NCBI GenBank assembly: GCA_002329245.1
Contig: DCTG01000130.1
Coordinates: 7,118-12,170 of the forward strand
Length of the DNA: 5,053 nt
Origin: Clostridiales bacterium UBA1446
GTDB taxonomy: Bacteria; Bacillota; Clostridia; Oscillospirales; Oscillospiraceae
Direction of reading: 5' to 3'
A program made the translations under genes and the position numbers. This document shows positions 1 through 5,053 of the stretch, in pieces. Under the pieces are notes generated by a model. The model was given only the letters and a program-made list of their open reading frames with translations. It searched no databases and was not told the DNA's origin. Position 1 is the stretch's first letter. Each line of letters begins with the position of its first letter.

Positions 1-118
1 GAAGAGAGGGCAGTGCTTCTCCAGTCTGAAGCGCGCCGGTCAAAATCAGGCTTTTTATCTGCGACGCGATTTGCTCATAGATTGGCTTATCGCTGGAATT
101 GCTGATTATGATATTCAC
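1..118 (-). CDS. GntR-family transcriptional regulator, YtrA-like (N-terminal part, runs off left edge)
   Basis: Read on the minus strand from a GTG at 118, the first 39 codons include SSDKPIYEQIASQIKSLI (residues 8-25), then LTGALQTGEALPSL (26-39). This is the opening of the winged-helix DNA-binding domain of GntR regulators: the 'PIYEQI' start, an 'I..G.l..Ge.LPS.R' turn, and almost no residues before the domain. A domain starting at the very N-terminus is typical of the short YtrA subfamily, usually about 120-130 residues and often encoded beside ABC transporter genes; the rest lies outside the window, so the subfamily is inferred. The GTG is chosen because a GGAGG-type site ends 8 bases upstream. 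An overlapping ATG one base further upstream (121) is in another frame and stops after 11 codons. The gene has its own consensus promoter and a palindrome over the -10, suggesting autorepression. Confidence 0.88.
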   Translation of the reverse strand, partial: MNIIISNSSDKPIYEQIASQIKSLILTGALQTGEALPSL

Positions 119-172
119 ACATCGCCCCTCCCGCGACTTCTGTAGTATGTTTTCATCATCCAGCATTAATAC

Positions 173-192
173 TGTATATATACATTATATAC
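173..192. promoter_or_regulatory. Palindromic candidate operator overlapping the gntR promoter
   Basis: GTATATA (174-180), five bases, then TATATAC (186-192) form a perfect 7-bp inverted repeat. Nested in it, positions 173-184 are a 12-bp perfect palindrome, TGTATATATACA. The repeat covers the -10 hexamer and the expected transcription start, where a bound dimer would block RNA polymerase. GntR regulators of the YtrA type commonly repress their own operon from AT-rich palindromes, so the adjacent gene product is the natural binder. AT-rich DNA gives chance palindromes, so the binding role is inference. Confidence 0.55.
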
Positions 193-211
193 ACCATACA
201 CGGCTTGTCAA
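184..211 (-). promoter_or_regulatory. Sigma-A promoter of the gntR-family gene
   Basis: On the minus strand a perfect -35 TTGACA (211-206) is followed after 16 bases by a perfect -10 TATAAT (189-184). Transcription would start near 177, leaving an untranslated leader of about 60 bases before the GTG at 118. Both hexamers match the consensus fully, so unrepressed transcription should be strong. Confidence 0.8.
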
Positions 212-314
212 GTATAAAATCAAGTTCACAACTTCTTTTTTTCCTGAGAGTTCCGCCGTAGTTTGTACTGTCGGTTTCTTCGCTTCTGCAGAGAGGCTGA
301 TTTCATTTTACAGC

Positions 315-343
315 TTGATTGTTACCGTTCGGCATGCTAAAGT
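315..343 (+). promoter_or_regulatory. Putative promoter of the UPF0316 gene
   Basis: TTGATT (315-320) and TAAAGT (338-343) are separated by 17 bases, each matching four of the six sigma-A consensus positions. The spacing is ideal but the -10 is weak. No better pair was seen between the divergent gntR promoter and the start codon at 442. Confidence 0.4.
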
Positions 344-441
344 ACATAGTAATAAATCGGAAGCTTTTCTCCGGGAAGCATACAGGATGCCACAGATAAT
401 CCGGCCGCAGTGCGGCAGCCAGAACGCAAGGAGGAACCACG
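344..441 (+). promoter_or_regulatory. Leader with short hairpins and strong RBS before the UPF0316 gene
   Basis: If the promoter at 315-343 is right, the transcript has about 90 leader bases. They can form a GCAT/ATGC hairpin (378-381 with 387-390), possibly closed by CCGG (371-374) pairing with CCGG (401-404). Alternatively GCCGC (404-408) pairs with GCGGC (412-416) around a three-base loop. The sets share base 404, so they would compete at that edge. AAGGAGG at 428-434, seven bases before the ATG, is a near-perfect ribosome binding site. I recognise no known riboswitch class and see no terminator-like U tract. Confidence 0.25.
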
Positions 442-1041
442 ATGGCATGGCTTGAACAGATGAGCGGCAGTCCCTTGTTCAACTGGGTAATCCTGCCCGC
501 GCTCATTTTCTGCTTAAGAATCTGCGACGTTTCTTTTGGAACGCTCAGAATCATATTCGTATCCAGAGGAAAGCGATTCTTGGCTCCATTTCTAGGCATA
601 TTCGAGGTATCCATCTGGGTTTTCGCCATCAATCAGGTTATGCAGAATTTAAACAACATCGCCTGCTTCTTGGGCTATGCCTTTGGTTTTGCGGCGGGAA
701 ACTATATCGGAATCCTGATTGAGGAGAAGCTCGCGATCGGCACGCTGATCATCCGCGTGTTTTTGGTAAACGACGACGGCCAGATGCGCACAAGAATGCA
801 GGAGGCGGGGTTCGGTGTAACCACCATTGATGCGCACGGCAAAACCGGTAATGTCAAGATTTTATATATCGTAATCAAACGAAAATTTTTGCAGGACGCG
901 ATCGGCATCATAGAGGATTGTCAGGCCGACGCCTTTTACTCGATCGAAGAAGCGAAAGCGGTAAACAAGGGAATATTTCCCGCAGACAAAAAATCGTCCT
1001 TCTCTTTCCTGAAGGCCCCCTACAGAAAACCGGGAAAATAA
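442..1041 (+). CDS. UPF0316 family membrane protein (DUF5698 + DUF2179)
   Basis: A 199-residue protein with three predicted membrane segments: about 15-39, 47-67 and 73-93. A cytosolic domain of about 75 residues follows (about 100-176), matching the DUF2179 layout: a beta-rich start (LIIRVFLV), a helix with RTRMQEAGFGVTTIDAHG, a KILYIVIKRK strand and a final helix. The membrane part carries the family's conserved features, including R26-D29-T34-R36 in the first segment and the G/N/Y/G/E run at 86-95 ending the third. Bacillus subtilis YebE is of this family. Its biochemical role is not established; DUF2179 also ends the YitT membrane proteins, which suggests a ligand- or signal-sensing tail, but that is inference. 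AAGGAGG seven bases upstream fixes the ATG. The tail after about 177 is basic and looks disordered. The gene appears to be transcribed alone. Confidence 0.9.
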   Translation: MAWLEQMSGSPLFNWVILPALIFCLRICDVSFGTLRIIFVSRGKRFLAPFLGIFEVSIWVFAINQVMQNLNNIACFLGYAFGFAAGNYIGILIEEKLAIGTLIIRVFLVNDDGQMRTRMQEAGFGVTTIDAHGKTGNVKILYIVIKRKFLQDAIGIIEDCQADAFYSIEEAKAVNKGIFPADKKSSFSFLKAPYRKPGK

Positions 1042-1086
1042 TCCTCCGGGTTTTTCCTGTTTCTGCTGACAGAGCTGCATAATTTG

Positions 1087-1130
1087 AAAAGAACATTGCC
1101 TTCGCGCATTTGCCAAGGCAATGTTCTTTT
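1087..1130. terminator. Intrinsic terminator, probably bidirectional
   Basis: AAAAGAACATTGCCTT (1087-1102) and its exact complement (1115-1130) form a perfect 16-bp stem around a 12-base loop. The stem ends in A4/T4, so each strand finishes with a U-rich tract; on the plus strand TTCTTTT is followed by a pyrimidine-rich stretch. It lies 45 bases after the stop of the UPF0316 gene and 84 bases after the stop of the convergent small gene, so it can end transcription from both. Confidence 0.88.
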
Positions 1131-1214
1131 CTATTGTGTAGTTCGCTATTGATTTTTGACACAAAACAGCGCTTCAGGCGTTTCAGCAACCAATATTCAT
1201 GCCGGAGCTTCGCG

Positions 1215-1418
1215 CTAGTCCTTCCTGTAGGTTTTTGATATCCCGGAAGGTTTCGGCATCAGATTTATTTCAGAATAGGAATCCAGTTCTTCTTCGGAGA
1301 CCGGCGGAGCATACATCATTCCGGTGCAATCGGTAAAGGAAGCAACGGAGCCTATCTCGTAGTTCTGGTTCAAGAGTTCCTGCATCTTTTGTTTCGCGTT
1401 TTTCTTTTCCGGTTCCAT
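1215..1418 (-). CDS. Small hypothetical protein with 'DCTG' motif (67 aa)
   Basis: I do not assign this gene to a named family. The protein has 67 residues, with no signal peptide or membrane segment. Residues 1-18 are charged and helix-prone (MEPEKKNAKQKMQELLNQ). A central part has FTDCTGMMYAPPVSEEELDSY (about 28-48), including one cysteine and a PP turn, and the tail is basic. From memory, and unverified, short Clostridia proteins with a similar DCTG(L/M)-x-x-P...EE..SY.EI stretch exist, which favours a real gene. An in-frame TAG lies eight codons upstream, so the ATG at 1418 is the best start. A GGGGA site ends ten bases before it, which is a weak ribosome binding site. It is convergent with the UPF0316 gene and divergent from marR. 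It could still be a spurious reading frame. Confidence 0.6.
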   Translation of the reverse strand: MEPEKKNAKQKMQELLNQNYEIGSVASFTDCTGMMYAPPVSEEELDSYSEINLMPKPSGISKTYRKD

Positions 1419-1625
1419 GGTATCATATTCCCCGCTTTCCTATGGTTTGGGCACTGGTTTCATTTGTTCCGTGTATCCACCACCTCTTCCTTAGTATTAT
1501 GTTTTCAGCGGCTTCTTATCAGCTAAATTGAAGATCGACCAGCATTTGACTAGTCTGTGGAAAATTTTTGACCGGATCCGCCCCAAAATACCTTTCCTTT
1601 CCTGTCTGAAAATAACGCCGGCGCA

Positions 1626-1654
1626 TTGACAAAATCAATTCTTTCCACTAAAAT
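1626..1654 (+). promoter_or_regulatory. Sigma-A promoter of the marR-efflux operon
   Basis: A perfect -35 TTGACA (1626-1631) is followed after exactly 17 bases by TAAAAT (1649-1654), five of six matches to the -10 consensus. Transcription would start near 1661, about 50 bases before the marR ATG. No comparably good promoter or terminator is visible before the later genes, so this promoter probably drives the whole operon. Confidence 0.8.
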
Positions 1655-1656
1655 AC

Positions 1657-1673
1657 TTAACTGTGTTAGATAA
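1657..1673. promoter_or_regulatory. Candidate MarR operator at the transcription start
   Basis: TTAACT (1657-1662), five bases, then AGATAA (1668-1673) form an inverted repeat with one mismatch in six. The 17-bp site begins two bases after the -10 and covers the expected start point. MarR dimers typically bind imperfect palindromes of about 16-20 bp in this position and repress their own operon. Binding by the adjacent gene product is inferred. Confidence 0.55.
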
Positions 1674-1713
1674 TTTTCCCGCTATGCTCTACCGGTTCGA
1701 AAGGTGATGAAAG

Positions 1714-2184
1714 ATGGATTCTTCCGCGCTTTTATCCGAATTGATTAAAAAACTGCACGAACTGAGCAACACCTGCATGCAAAAACATATTGGGGAATCT
1801 CTGAAGGGGGAAATGCTGCTTTTGCAATTTTTGGTAAACCAGGGCGGATCCTCCCTGCCCAGTCATCTCAGCGAGTCGATGAATGTCAGTTCCGCTCGAA
1901 TTGCGGCAGTCCTCAACAGCCTATGTAAAAAAGGTTTTGTGAGACGCAAGCCGGACCCTACGGATCGGAGAAAAAAAGCCGTATTCATTACGGAGGCGGG
2001 ATTTCAGTATGCCCTGCAGCAAAGACGGTATCTGCGTGATATCATGCTGCGGATTTTGGAAGGGTTGGGAGAAACGGACGCACGGGAGTATATCCGCATC
2101 GTCGGCCGTATCATTGAAATTTCCAAGGAGGAAGCAGCGCCTGCCTGCGAAAGCCAGGCAGCCGGCATCTACTCCGTCTTCTGA
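1714..2184 (+). CDS. MarR-family transcriptional regulator of the efflux operon
   Basis: A 156-residue winged-helix protein of normal MarR length. An N-terminal dimerisation helix (about 3-25) is followed by the winged helix-turn-helix (about 30-110). Residues 48-56 form the first HTH helix and 58-71 the recognition helix (VSSARIAAVLNSLC). The family's wing signature is clear: KKGFVRRKPDPTDRRKK at 72-88, with the DxxDRR core at 81-86. The C-terminal helices (about 98-140) complete the dimer interface. Three cysteines (21, 71, 148) are present; C71 sits at the end of the recognition helix, so thiol sensing is possible but unproven. AAGGTG seven bases before the ATG is the ribosome binding site. 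As first gene of the operon behind a palindrome, it most likely acts as an autorepressor relieved by a compound the pump exports; the ligand is unknown. Confidence 0.93.
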   Translation: MDSSALLSELIKKLHELSNTCMQKHIGESLKGEMLLLQFLVNQGGSSLPSHLSESMNVSSARIAAVLNSLCKKGFVRRKPDPTDRRKKAVFITEAGFQYALQQRRYLRDIMLRILEGLGETDAREYIRIVGRIIEISKEEAAPACESQAAGIYSVF

Positions 2185-2197
2185 TAAAACTCTCTAT

Positions 2198-2214
2198 AAA
2201 CAATCGGATCGTTT
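2198..2214. repeat. Imperfect palindrome between marR and the TolC-like gene
   Basis: AAACAATC (2198-2205), one central base, then GATCGTTT (2207-2214) match at seven of eight positions. The site lies in the 61-base gap between marR and the next gene. A one-base centre makes it a poor RNA hairpin but an acceptable protein-binding palindrome. It does not resemble the candidate operator at 1657-1673, and no promoter is clear beside it, so its role is unknown. Confidence 0.3.
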
Positions 2215-2245
2215 GAGAAAATATTTTGTAGAAAGCGTGATACAT

Positions 2246-3445
2246 ATGGCAAAACGTTGGATCTCCCTGTTGCTTTTATTTGCCGTGCTCACCGGCACTT
2301 CCCTTACGGCCGGAGCGGCGAATACGGCCGCTTCTCCGGCAACCGCTTCGATCGAGGCGGAAATCCAGGAACCGGACGCCGCCGGTACCCTGTCCTTTCA
2401 GAACTTAGAAACACGGATTCGAACCGGCAACTACAGTTTTTTAGCCTGCGCGGAATCCATTGCGAGCATTGAGGCCATGGATCGCAAGGCCGCGTATGAC
2501 GACGTCGTCGCGGCTAACAACGCGCTGGCCGATATGATCTTTATGCTGGCCGGTACAGGGATGACAATGCAGCTTGAGCAGCAGCAGGAAGCCCTGAGGA
2601 AACAAATTGATTCTTTGAAGCCGGAAGAATATGAAAAGACCTATCAGGAAAACATCCGCCAGATCAATGCCGTAGCGGATCAGATCATTATGGGTACGCA
2701 AACCCTGTATATCACTGTTCTCGGGCTGGAACGGCAGTTGGAGGAAGGAAACCGGGGCCTTGCGGCGCTCGGCCGAACTGTAACCGAAATGGAACTGCGT
2801 TACAAGCTCGGGCAGGTTTCGGAGCTTTCGCTGCTCGAACTGAAGAAAACCTACTCTTCAACCCAGAGCCAGCTAAATTCTCTGTCCACACAAATTCGGA
2901 ACCTTAAATCCCAGCTCCAGGCCATGGTGGGCGAAGAACCGACGGGAGAGCTTACATTGCTTCCTCTTCCCGAAGTGACCGAGGAGATGATCGCCTCCAT
3001 GGATTACGACGCCGGCCTGGAAGCCGCCTTAGCCTCCAATATGGATATTTACTGGAAAAACGAGGATGTGAAGGACGCGAAAGAGGACTGGGATGACGCG
3101 AGTTGGGGATATCCCAAAAAAATGGCGGAGCACACCTACCGGTCGAAAGTTTACACGTATGAGGCGACTAAACAGAGCGTAATGTTCAGCTACGGAAACC
3201 TCTACCGCGCCGTGCTTGACAACCGGCAGATTTTGGAGGCGGCGCAGGTATCGCTTTCCTTCGAACAAAAAAACTGCGAGGCGATGAAAAAGAAGTTTGA
3301 ACTCGGAATCATTTCCGAAAACGCCTGGAAAAACACGCAGGACGCTCTCGCTTCTGCTGAGTACGCCGTGATTAAGGCAAAATCCGACCTGTTCTCATCT
3401 TATCTTTCCTATCAATGGGCAACACGCGGCATCATTGCCGGTTAA
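2246..3445 (+). CDS. Secreted TolC-like (outer membrane efflux protein family) coiled-coil protein
   Basis: A 399-residue protein. Residues 1-25 are a Sec signal peptide: basic start (KR), hydrophobic core SLLLLFAVL, likely cleavage after AGA (24) or GAA (25). The rest is mainly long helices with the two-fold repeat of the TolC family. The first repeat has RYKLGQVSELSLLELKKTYS (185-204) followed by a long Ser/Gln/Leu coiled coil (to about 228); the second has KKFELGIISENAWKNTQDAL (349-368) followed by a similar helix (to about 390). It is shorter than usual TolC proteins (about 430-490), and I see no amphipathic strand segments where the outer-membrane barrel would be inserted, so it may be a barrel-less extracellular partner. 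The frame stays open back to 2009 inside marR, but the signal peptide supports the ATG at 2246; its ribosome binding site (AGAAAG) is weak. It is followed by adaptor and pump genes. Confidence 0.8.
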   Translation: MAKRWISLLLLFAVLTGTSLTAGAANTAASPATASIEAEIQEPDAAGTLSFQNLETRIRTGNYSFLACAESIASIEAMDRKAAYDDVVAANNALADMIFMLAGTGMTMQLEQQQEALRKQIDSLKPEEYEKTYQENIRQINAVADQIIMGTQTLYITVLGLERQLEEGNRGLAALGRTVTEMELRYKLGQVSELSLLELKKTYSSTQSQLNSLSTQIRNLKSQLQAMVGEEPTGELTLLPLPEVTEEMIASMDYDAGLEAALASNMDIYWKNEDVKDAKEDWDDASWGYPKKMAEHTYRSKVYTYEATKQSVMFSYGNLYRAVLDNRQILEAAQVSLSFEQKNCEAMKKKFELGIISENAWKNTQDALASAEYAVIKAKSDLFSSYLSYQWATRGIIAG

Positions 3446-3582
3446 GTTTGTGAAAGGCGCATCGAAGCCTGCCCCCTGCTGCGGATCTCAACGCTTTCAA
3501 CTCTTTCAAACGCCCGGGGCGGAAATCCGTCCCAACAAACGGTGCGGGCTTGACTCCCGTCACCTTATATGGAGGATTCACC
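3446..3582 (+). other. Intra-operon spacer (137 bp) with a small hairpin
   Basis: The gap between the TolC-like and adaptor genes contains GGCGG-AAAT-CCGTC (about 3520-3533), a short GC-rich hairpin with one wobble pair and no U tract after it. It is therefore not a convincing terminator, but it could stabilise or process the message. No promoter matching consensus is visible. The spacer ends in the strong GGAGG (3571-3575) of the adaptor gene. Confidence 0.35.
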
Positions 3583-4809
3583 ATGATAAAACATCGTCTT
3601 TTTCCCCTGCTGATTTCTTTTTGCCTGCTTCTCTCCGTCGCCGGCTGCTCCAAGTCCTCCGACGGTGATAATACCGCTCCCGCCGCGGTTGTGGTCGAGG
3701 TGACCTTTGTGGAGCGGGGTGAGATTACTTCAGACAGCCGTCTGAGCGGCACCGTGGTTGCCGCACGCGACGTGACCGTCAACGCACCCGTGGCGGCGAA
3801 GGTACTGGATATCTTCGTTAAGAACGGCGACGTGGTGGAAGAGGATCAGGTTCTTTTCTCGTTAGACCGCGAGGATCTCGAAAAACAGTACCGGACTTTG
3901 CTGGAAAACTACTACAATACAAAAGAGCTTCTCAGCAGCCAGGTCGCTTCGGCCCGCCAGTCGGTTGAGGATACCAAAACTCTGATGGCGGAACAGCTTC
4001 GCTTGGCGGAAGAGAACGCACACAATACGCAGGCGTTGTTTGAAATCGGCGCAGCCTCCCGGCTGGAACGGGATACCGCCGCCAACGCGTATACGCAGGC
4101 AAAAATCAACGCGGAAAGCGCAATCCGACAGGCGGAACTCGGTTACCTCCAGGCGCAGACCAACTATGATTCCACTATGTCATCCCTTGAGGACAGCAAG
4201 GAAGATTTAGAGGAACTTTTAGACGATGCCGACGTGAAAGCGCCGATTGCCGGCGTGGTTTCCGCCCTTTCCGTTACAAAAGGCGCCGTCTTAGCTCCCC
4301 AAGTGCCCGCCTGCGTGGTTTCGGAGATCGGCAAGAACGAGATCGCCGTCTCGGTATCCGAAACAGCCCATCGTTTCCTGAAGGTCGGCGATGCGGCGGA
4401 CGTCGTGATCGGCGCTCTTTCCTCCGATTCCTTCCCCGCGACCATCCTCAGCATCTCTCCCGCTCCGAATGCGATCAGCCAGCTTTATGATGTGAGACTC
4501 GCACTGCCGTCGGGCGTTGACGCGGGCATCGGCATGTTCGCGGACGTGGTTTTCCATTTGGAAAAGCACGAAAACGCGGTATTGGTTCCCACAGAGGCGA
4601 TCCTGACCGAAGATGACTCTCAGTTCGTATTTACCGCGGAAGAGGGAACCGCAAAGAAAATCATGGTAACCACAGGTTTGACAGGAAGCGGCGTCACAGA
4701 GATCCTTTCCGGGCTTGACGGCGGGGAACCGCTTGTCGTGAAAGGACAGAGCTACTTAAAAGACGGCGACCCTGTCCGGATTGTTGACAGGGAGGAACAA
4801 GGCGCATGA
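3583..4809 (+). CDS. RND efflux adaptor subunit (HlyD/AcrA-type membrane fusion protein), lipoprotein
   Basis: A 408-residue adaptor linking an RND pump to a TolC-like partner. Residues 1-22 are a lipoprotein signal with lipobox VAGC, so C22 should be lipid-anchored on the outer face of the membrane. Domains in order: barrel strand and first lipoyl half (about 36-95, including SGTVVAARDVTVNAPVAAKV and the NGDVVEEDQVLF turn); helical hairpin (about 96-212); second lipoyl half (DVKAPIAGVVSALSVTKGAVL, 217-237); beta-barrel (about 250-325); and membrane-proximal domain (VLVPTEAIL at 333-341 to the end). At the hairpin tip the RLS motif for docking TolC (R-x3-L-x6-S) is partly kept: L152 and S159 are present but the Arg position is N148. 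The ATG at 3583 has GGAGG seven bases upstream; an in-frame TTG at 3550 would bury the signal sequence. The stop overlaps the next start by four bases. Confidence 0.93.
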   Translation: MIKHRLFPLLISFCLLLSVAGCSKSSDGDNTAPAAVVVEVTFVERGEITSDSRLSGTVVAARDVTVNAPVAAKVLDIFVKNGDVVEEDQVLFSLDREDLEKQYRTLLENYYNTKELLSSQVASARQSVEDTKTLMAEQLRLAEENAHNTQALFEIGAASRLERDTAANAYTQAKINAESAIRQAELGYLQAQTNYDSTMSSLEDSKEDLEELLDDADVKAPIAGVVSALSVTKGAVLAPQVPACVVSEIGKNEIAVSVSETAHRFLKVGDAADVVIGALSSDSFPATILSISPAPNAISQLYDVRLALPSGVDAGIGMFADVVFHLEKHENAVLVPTEAILTEDDSQFVFTAEEGTAKKIMVTTGLTGSGVTEILSGLDGGEPLVVKGQSYLKDGDPVRIVDREEQGA

Positions 4810-5053
4810 AGATTGCGGATCTCTGCATCAGACGCCGGGTCACTACCATCATGATTTTCGTGGTTCTGACCGTTTTCGGCGTCGTAGGTTACAGCCGGCT
4901 CGCCTTAGCCCTGATTCCGGATGTGGAACTGCCCATGGCGATTGTTTATACCGTCTTCCCCGGCGCCGGCCCGGAAGAAGTGGAACAGCTTGTGACTCGA
5001 AAGATCGAGTCCGCCTGCGCAAGCGTCTCCGGCATGAAGGAGCTCACCTCCGA
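4806..5053 (+). CDS. RND-family efflux permease (N-terminal part, runs off right edge)
   Basis: The first 82 codons are visible. A short cytosolic start (MKIADLCIRRRV) is followed by the first transmembrane helix (about 13-31, TTIMIFVVLTVFGVVGYSR). Next come LALALIPDVELPMAIVYTVF (33-52) and PGAGPEEVEQLVTRKIESA (53-71), then VSGMKELTS (74-82). These match the start of AcrB-type (HAE1) proton-driven exporters: 'LlPdvd.P...v.t.yPGaspeevE..vt..iE......v.G...i.S'. Such proteins have about 1000 residues, so over nine tenths is missing. The ATG overlaps the adaptor stop as ATGA, and GGAGG (4791-4795) lies ten bases upstream, so the two are translationally coupled, as expected for subunits of one pump. 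The substrate cannot be predicted. Confidence 0.93.
   Translation, partial: MKIADLCIRRRVTTIMIFVVLTVFGVVGYSRLALALIPDVELPMAIVYTVFPGAGPEEVEQLVTRKIESACASVSGMKELTS

Larger units (their letters stand above)
1419..1713. other. Divergent intergenic region (295 bp)
   Basis: This region separates the small minus-strand gene from the marR-led operon. The plus-strand part from 1626 holds the marR promoter, operator and ribosome binding site, listed separately. For the minus-strand gene only a weak candidate promoter is visible: CTGATA (1522-1517), 15 bases, CATAAT (1501-1496). Two 8-bp palindromes, GACTAGTC (1548-1555) and CGCCGGCG (1616-1623), are present without clear meaning. No further gene, RNA or repeat is seen. 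Confidence 0.5.

Noticed and set aside
99..455. Plus-strand open frame of 118 codons
   Set aside because: It is antisense to the gntR start, runs through that gene's promoter and operator and into the UPF0316 ribosome binding site and start, has no ribosome binding site and has a low-complexity translation.
862..1189. Overlapping minus-strand open frames across the UPF0316 gene end and terminator
   Set aside because: They run through the terminator hairpin and antisense to a recognised gene, with no family resemblance.
1442..1475. Seven-codon minus-strand leader peptide (MKPVPKP) before the small gene
   Set aside because: It has no recognisable attenuation structure or amino-acid run and is too short to tell from chance.
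2009..2245. N-terminal extension of the TolC-like gene back into marR
   Set aside because: It would overlap the marR coding region in another frame and place the clear signal peptide in the middle of the protein. The ATG at 2246 gives a normal secreted product.
3502..3548. Direct repeat CAAACG...CGGG in the spacer before the adaptor gene
   Set aside because: Only the six-base CAAACG and a short G-rich end match, with different bases between, which is consistent with chance.
3550..3582. Upstream in-frame TTG start for the adaptor
   Set aside because: It would bury the lipoprotein signal, and the strong GGAGG (3571-3575) serves the ATG at 3583.
1..5053. CRISPR arrays, tRNA/rRNA genes, insertion sequences, attachment sites
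   Set aside because: I looked for regular direct repeats, cloverleaf patterns, transposase motifs and terminal repeats and saw none.

Overview
The window looks like chromosomal DNA from a Gram-positive (monoderm) bacterium of the Clostridia, possibly of the Ruminococcaceae/Oscillospiraceae type. Reasons: strong AGGAGG-type ribosome binding sites, consensus sigma-A promoters, a YtrA-like GntR regulator, a UPF0316 membrane protein and a lipoprotein-type efflux adaptor, with roughly balanced to slightly GC-rich codon use. The genus cannot be fixed from the sequence alone.

Layout. Positions 1-118 (minus) hold the first 39 codons of a GntR-family repressor that runs off the left edge. Its consensus promoter (184-211) is overlapped by a perfect palindrome, a likely autoregulatory operator. 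Positions 442-1041 (plus) encode a UPF0316/DUF2179 membrane protein, preceded by a putative promoter and a leader of about 90 bases with short hairpins. A perfect 16-bp inverted repeat (1087-1130) serves as terminator and may work in both directions, because the next gene (1215-1418, minus) is convergent. That gene encodes an unrecognised 67-residue protein.

The right half (1626-5053, plus) is an apparent efflux operon. It contains a MarR-family regulator (1714-2184), a secreted TolC-like coiled-coil protein (2246-3445), a lipoprotein RND/HlyD-type adaptor (3583-4809) and the start of an RND permease (4806 onward, cut by the right edge). A TTGACA-17-TAAAAT promoter lies upstream of marR, with an imperfect palindrome just after the -10 as the likely MarR operator.

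How the genes work together (inference): the MarR protein represses its own operon and releases it when it binds an unknown ligand. The RND permease and its lipid-anchored adaptor then move a substrate out of the membrane or cytoplasm. The TolC-like protein sits outside the membrane and would dock on the adaptor. A complete TolC/adaptor/RND set in a likely single-membrane organism, with a TolC-like partner that seems to lack the outer-membrane barrel, is the most interesting point here. I see no CRISPR array, tRNA, rRNA, insertion sequence or attachment site.
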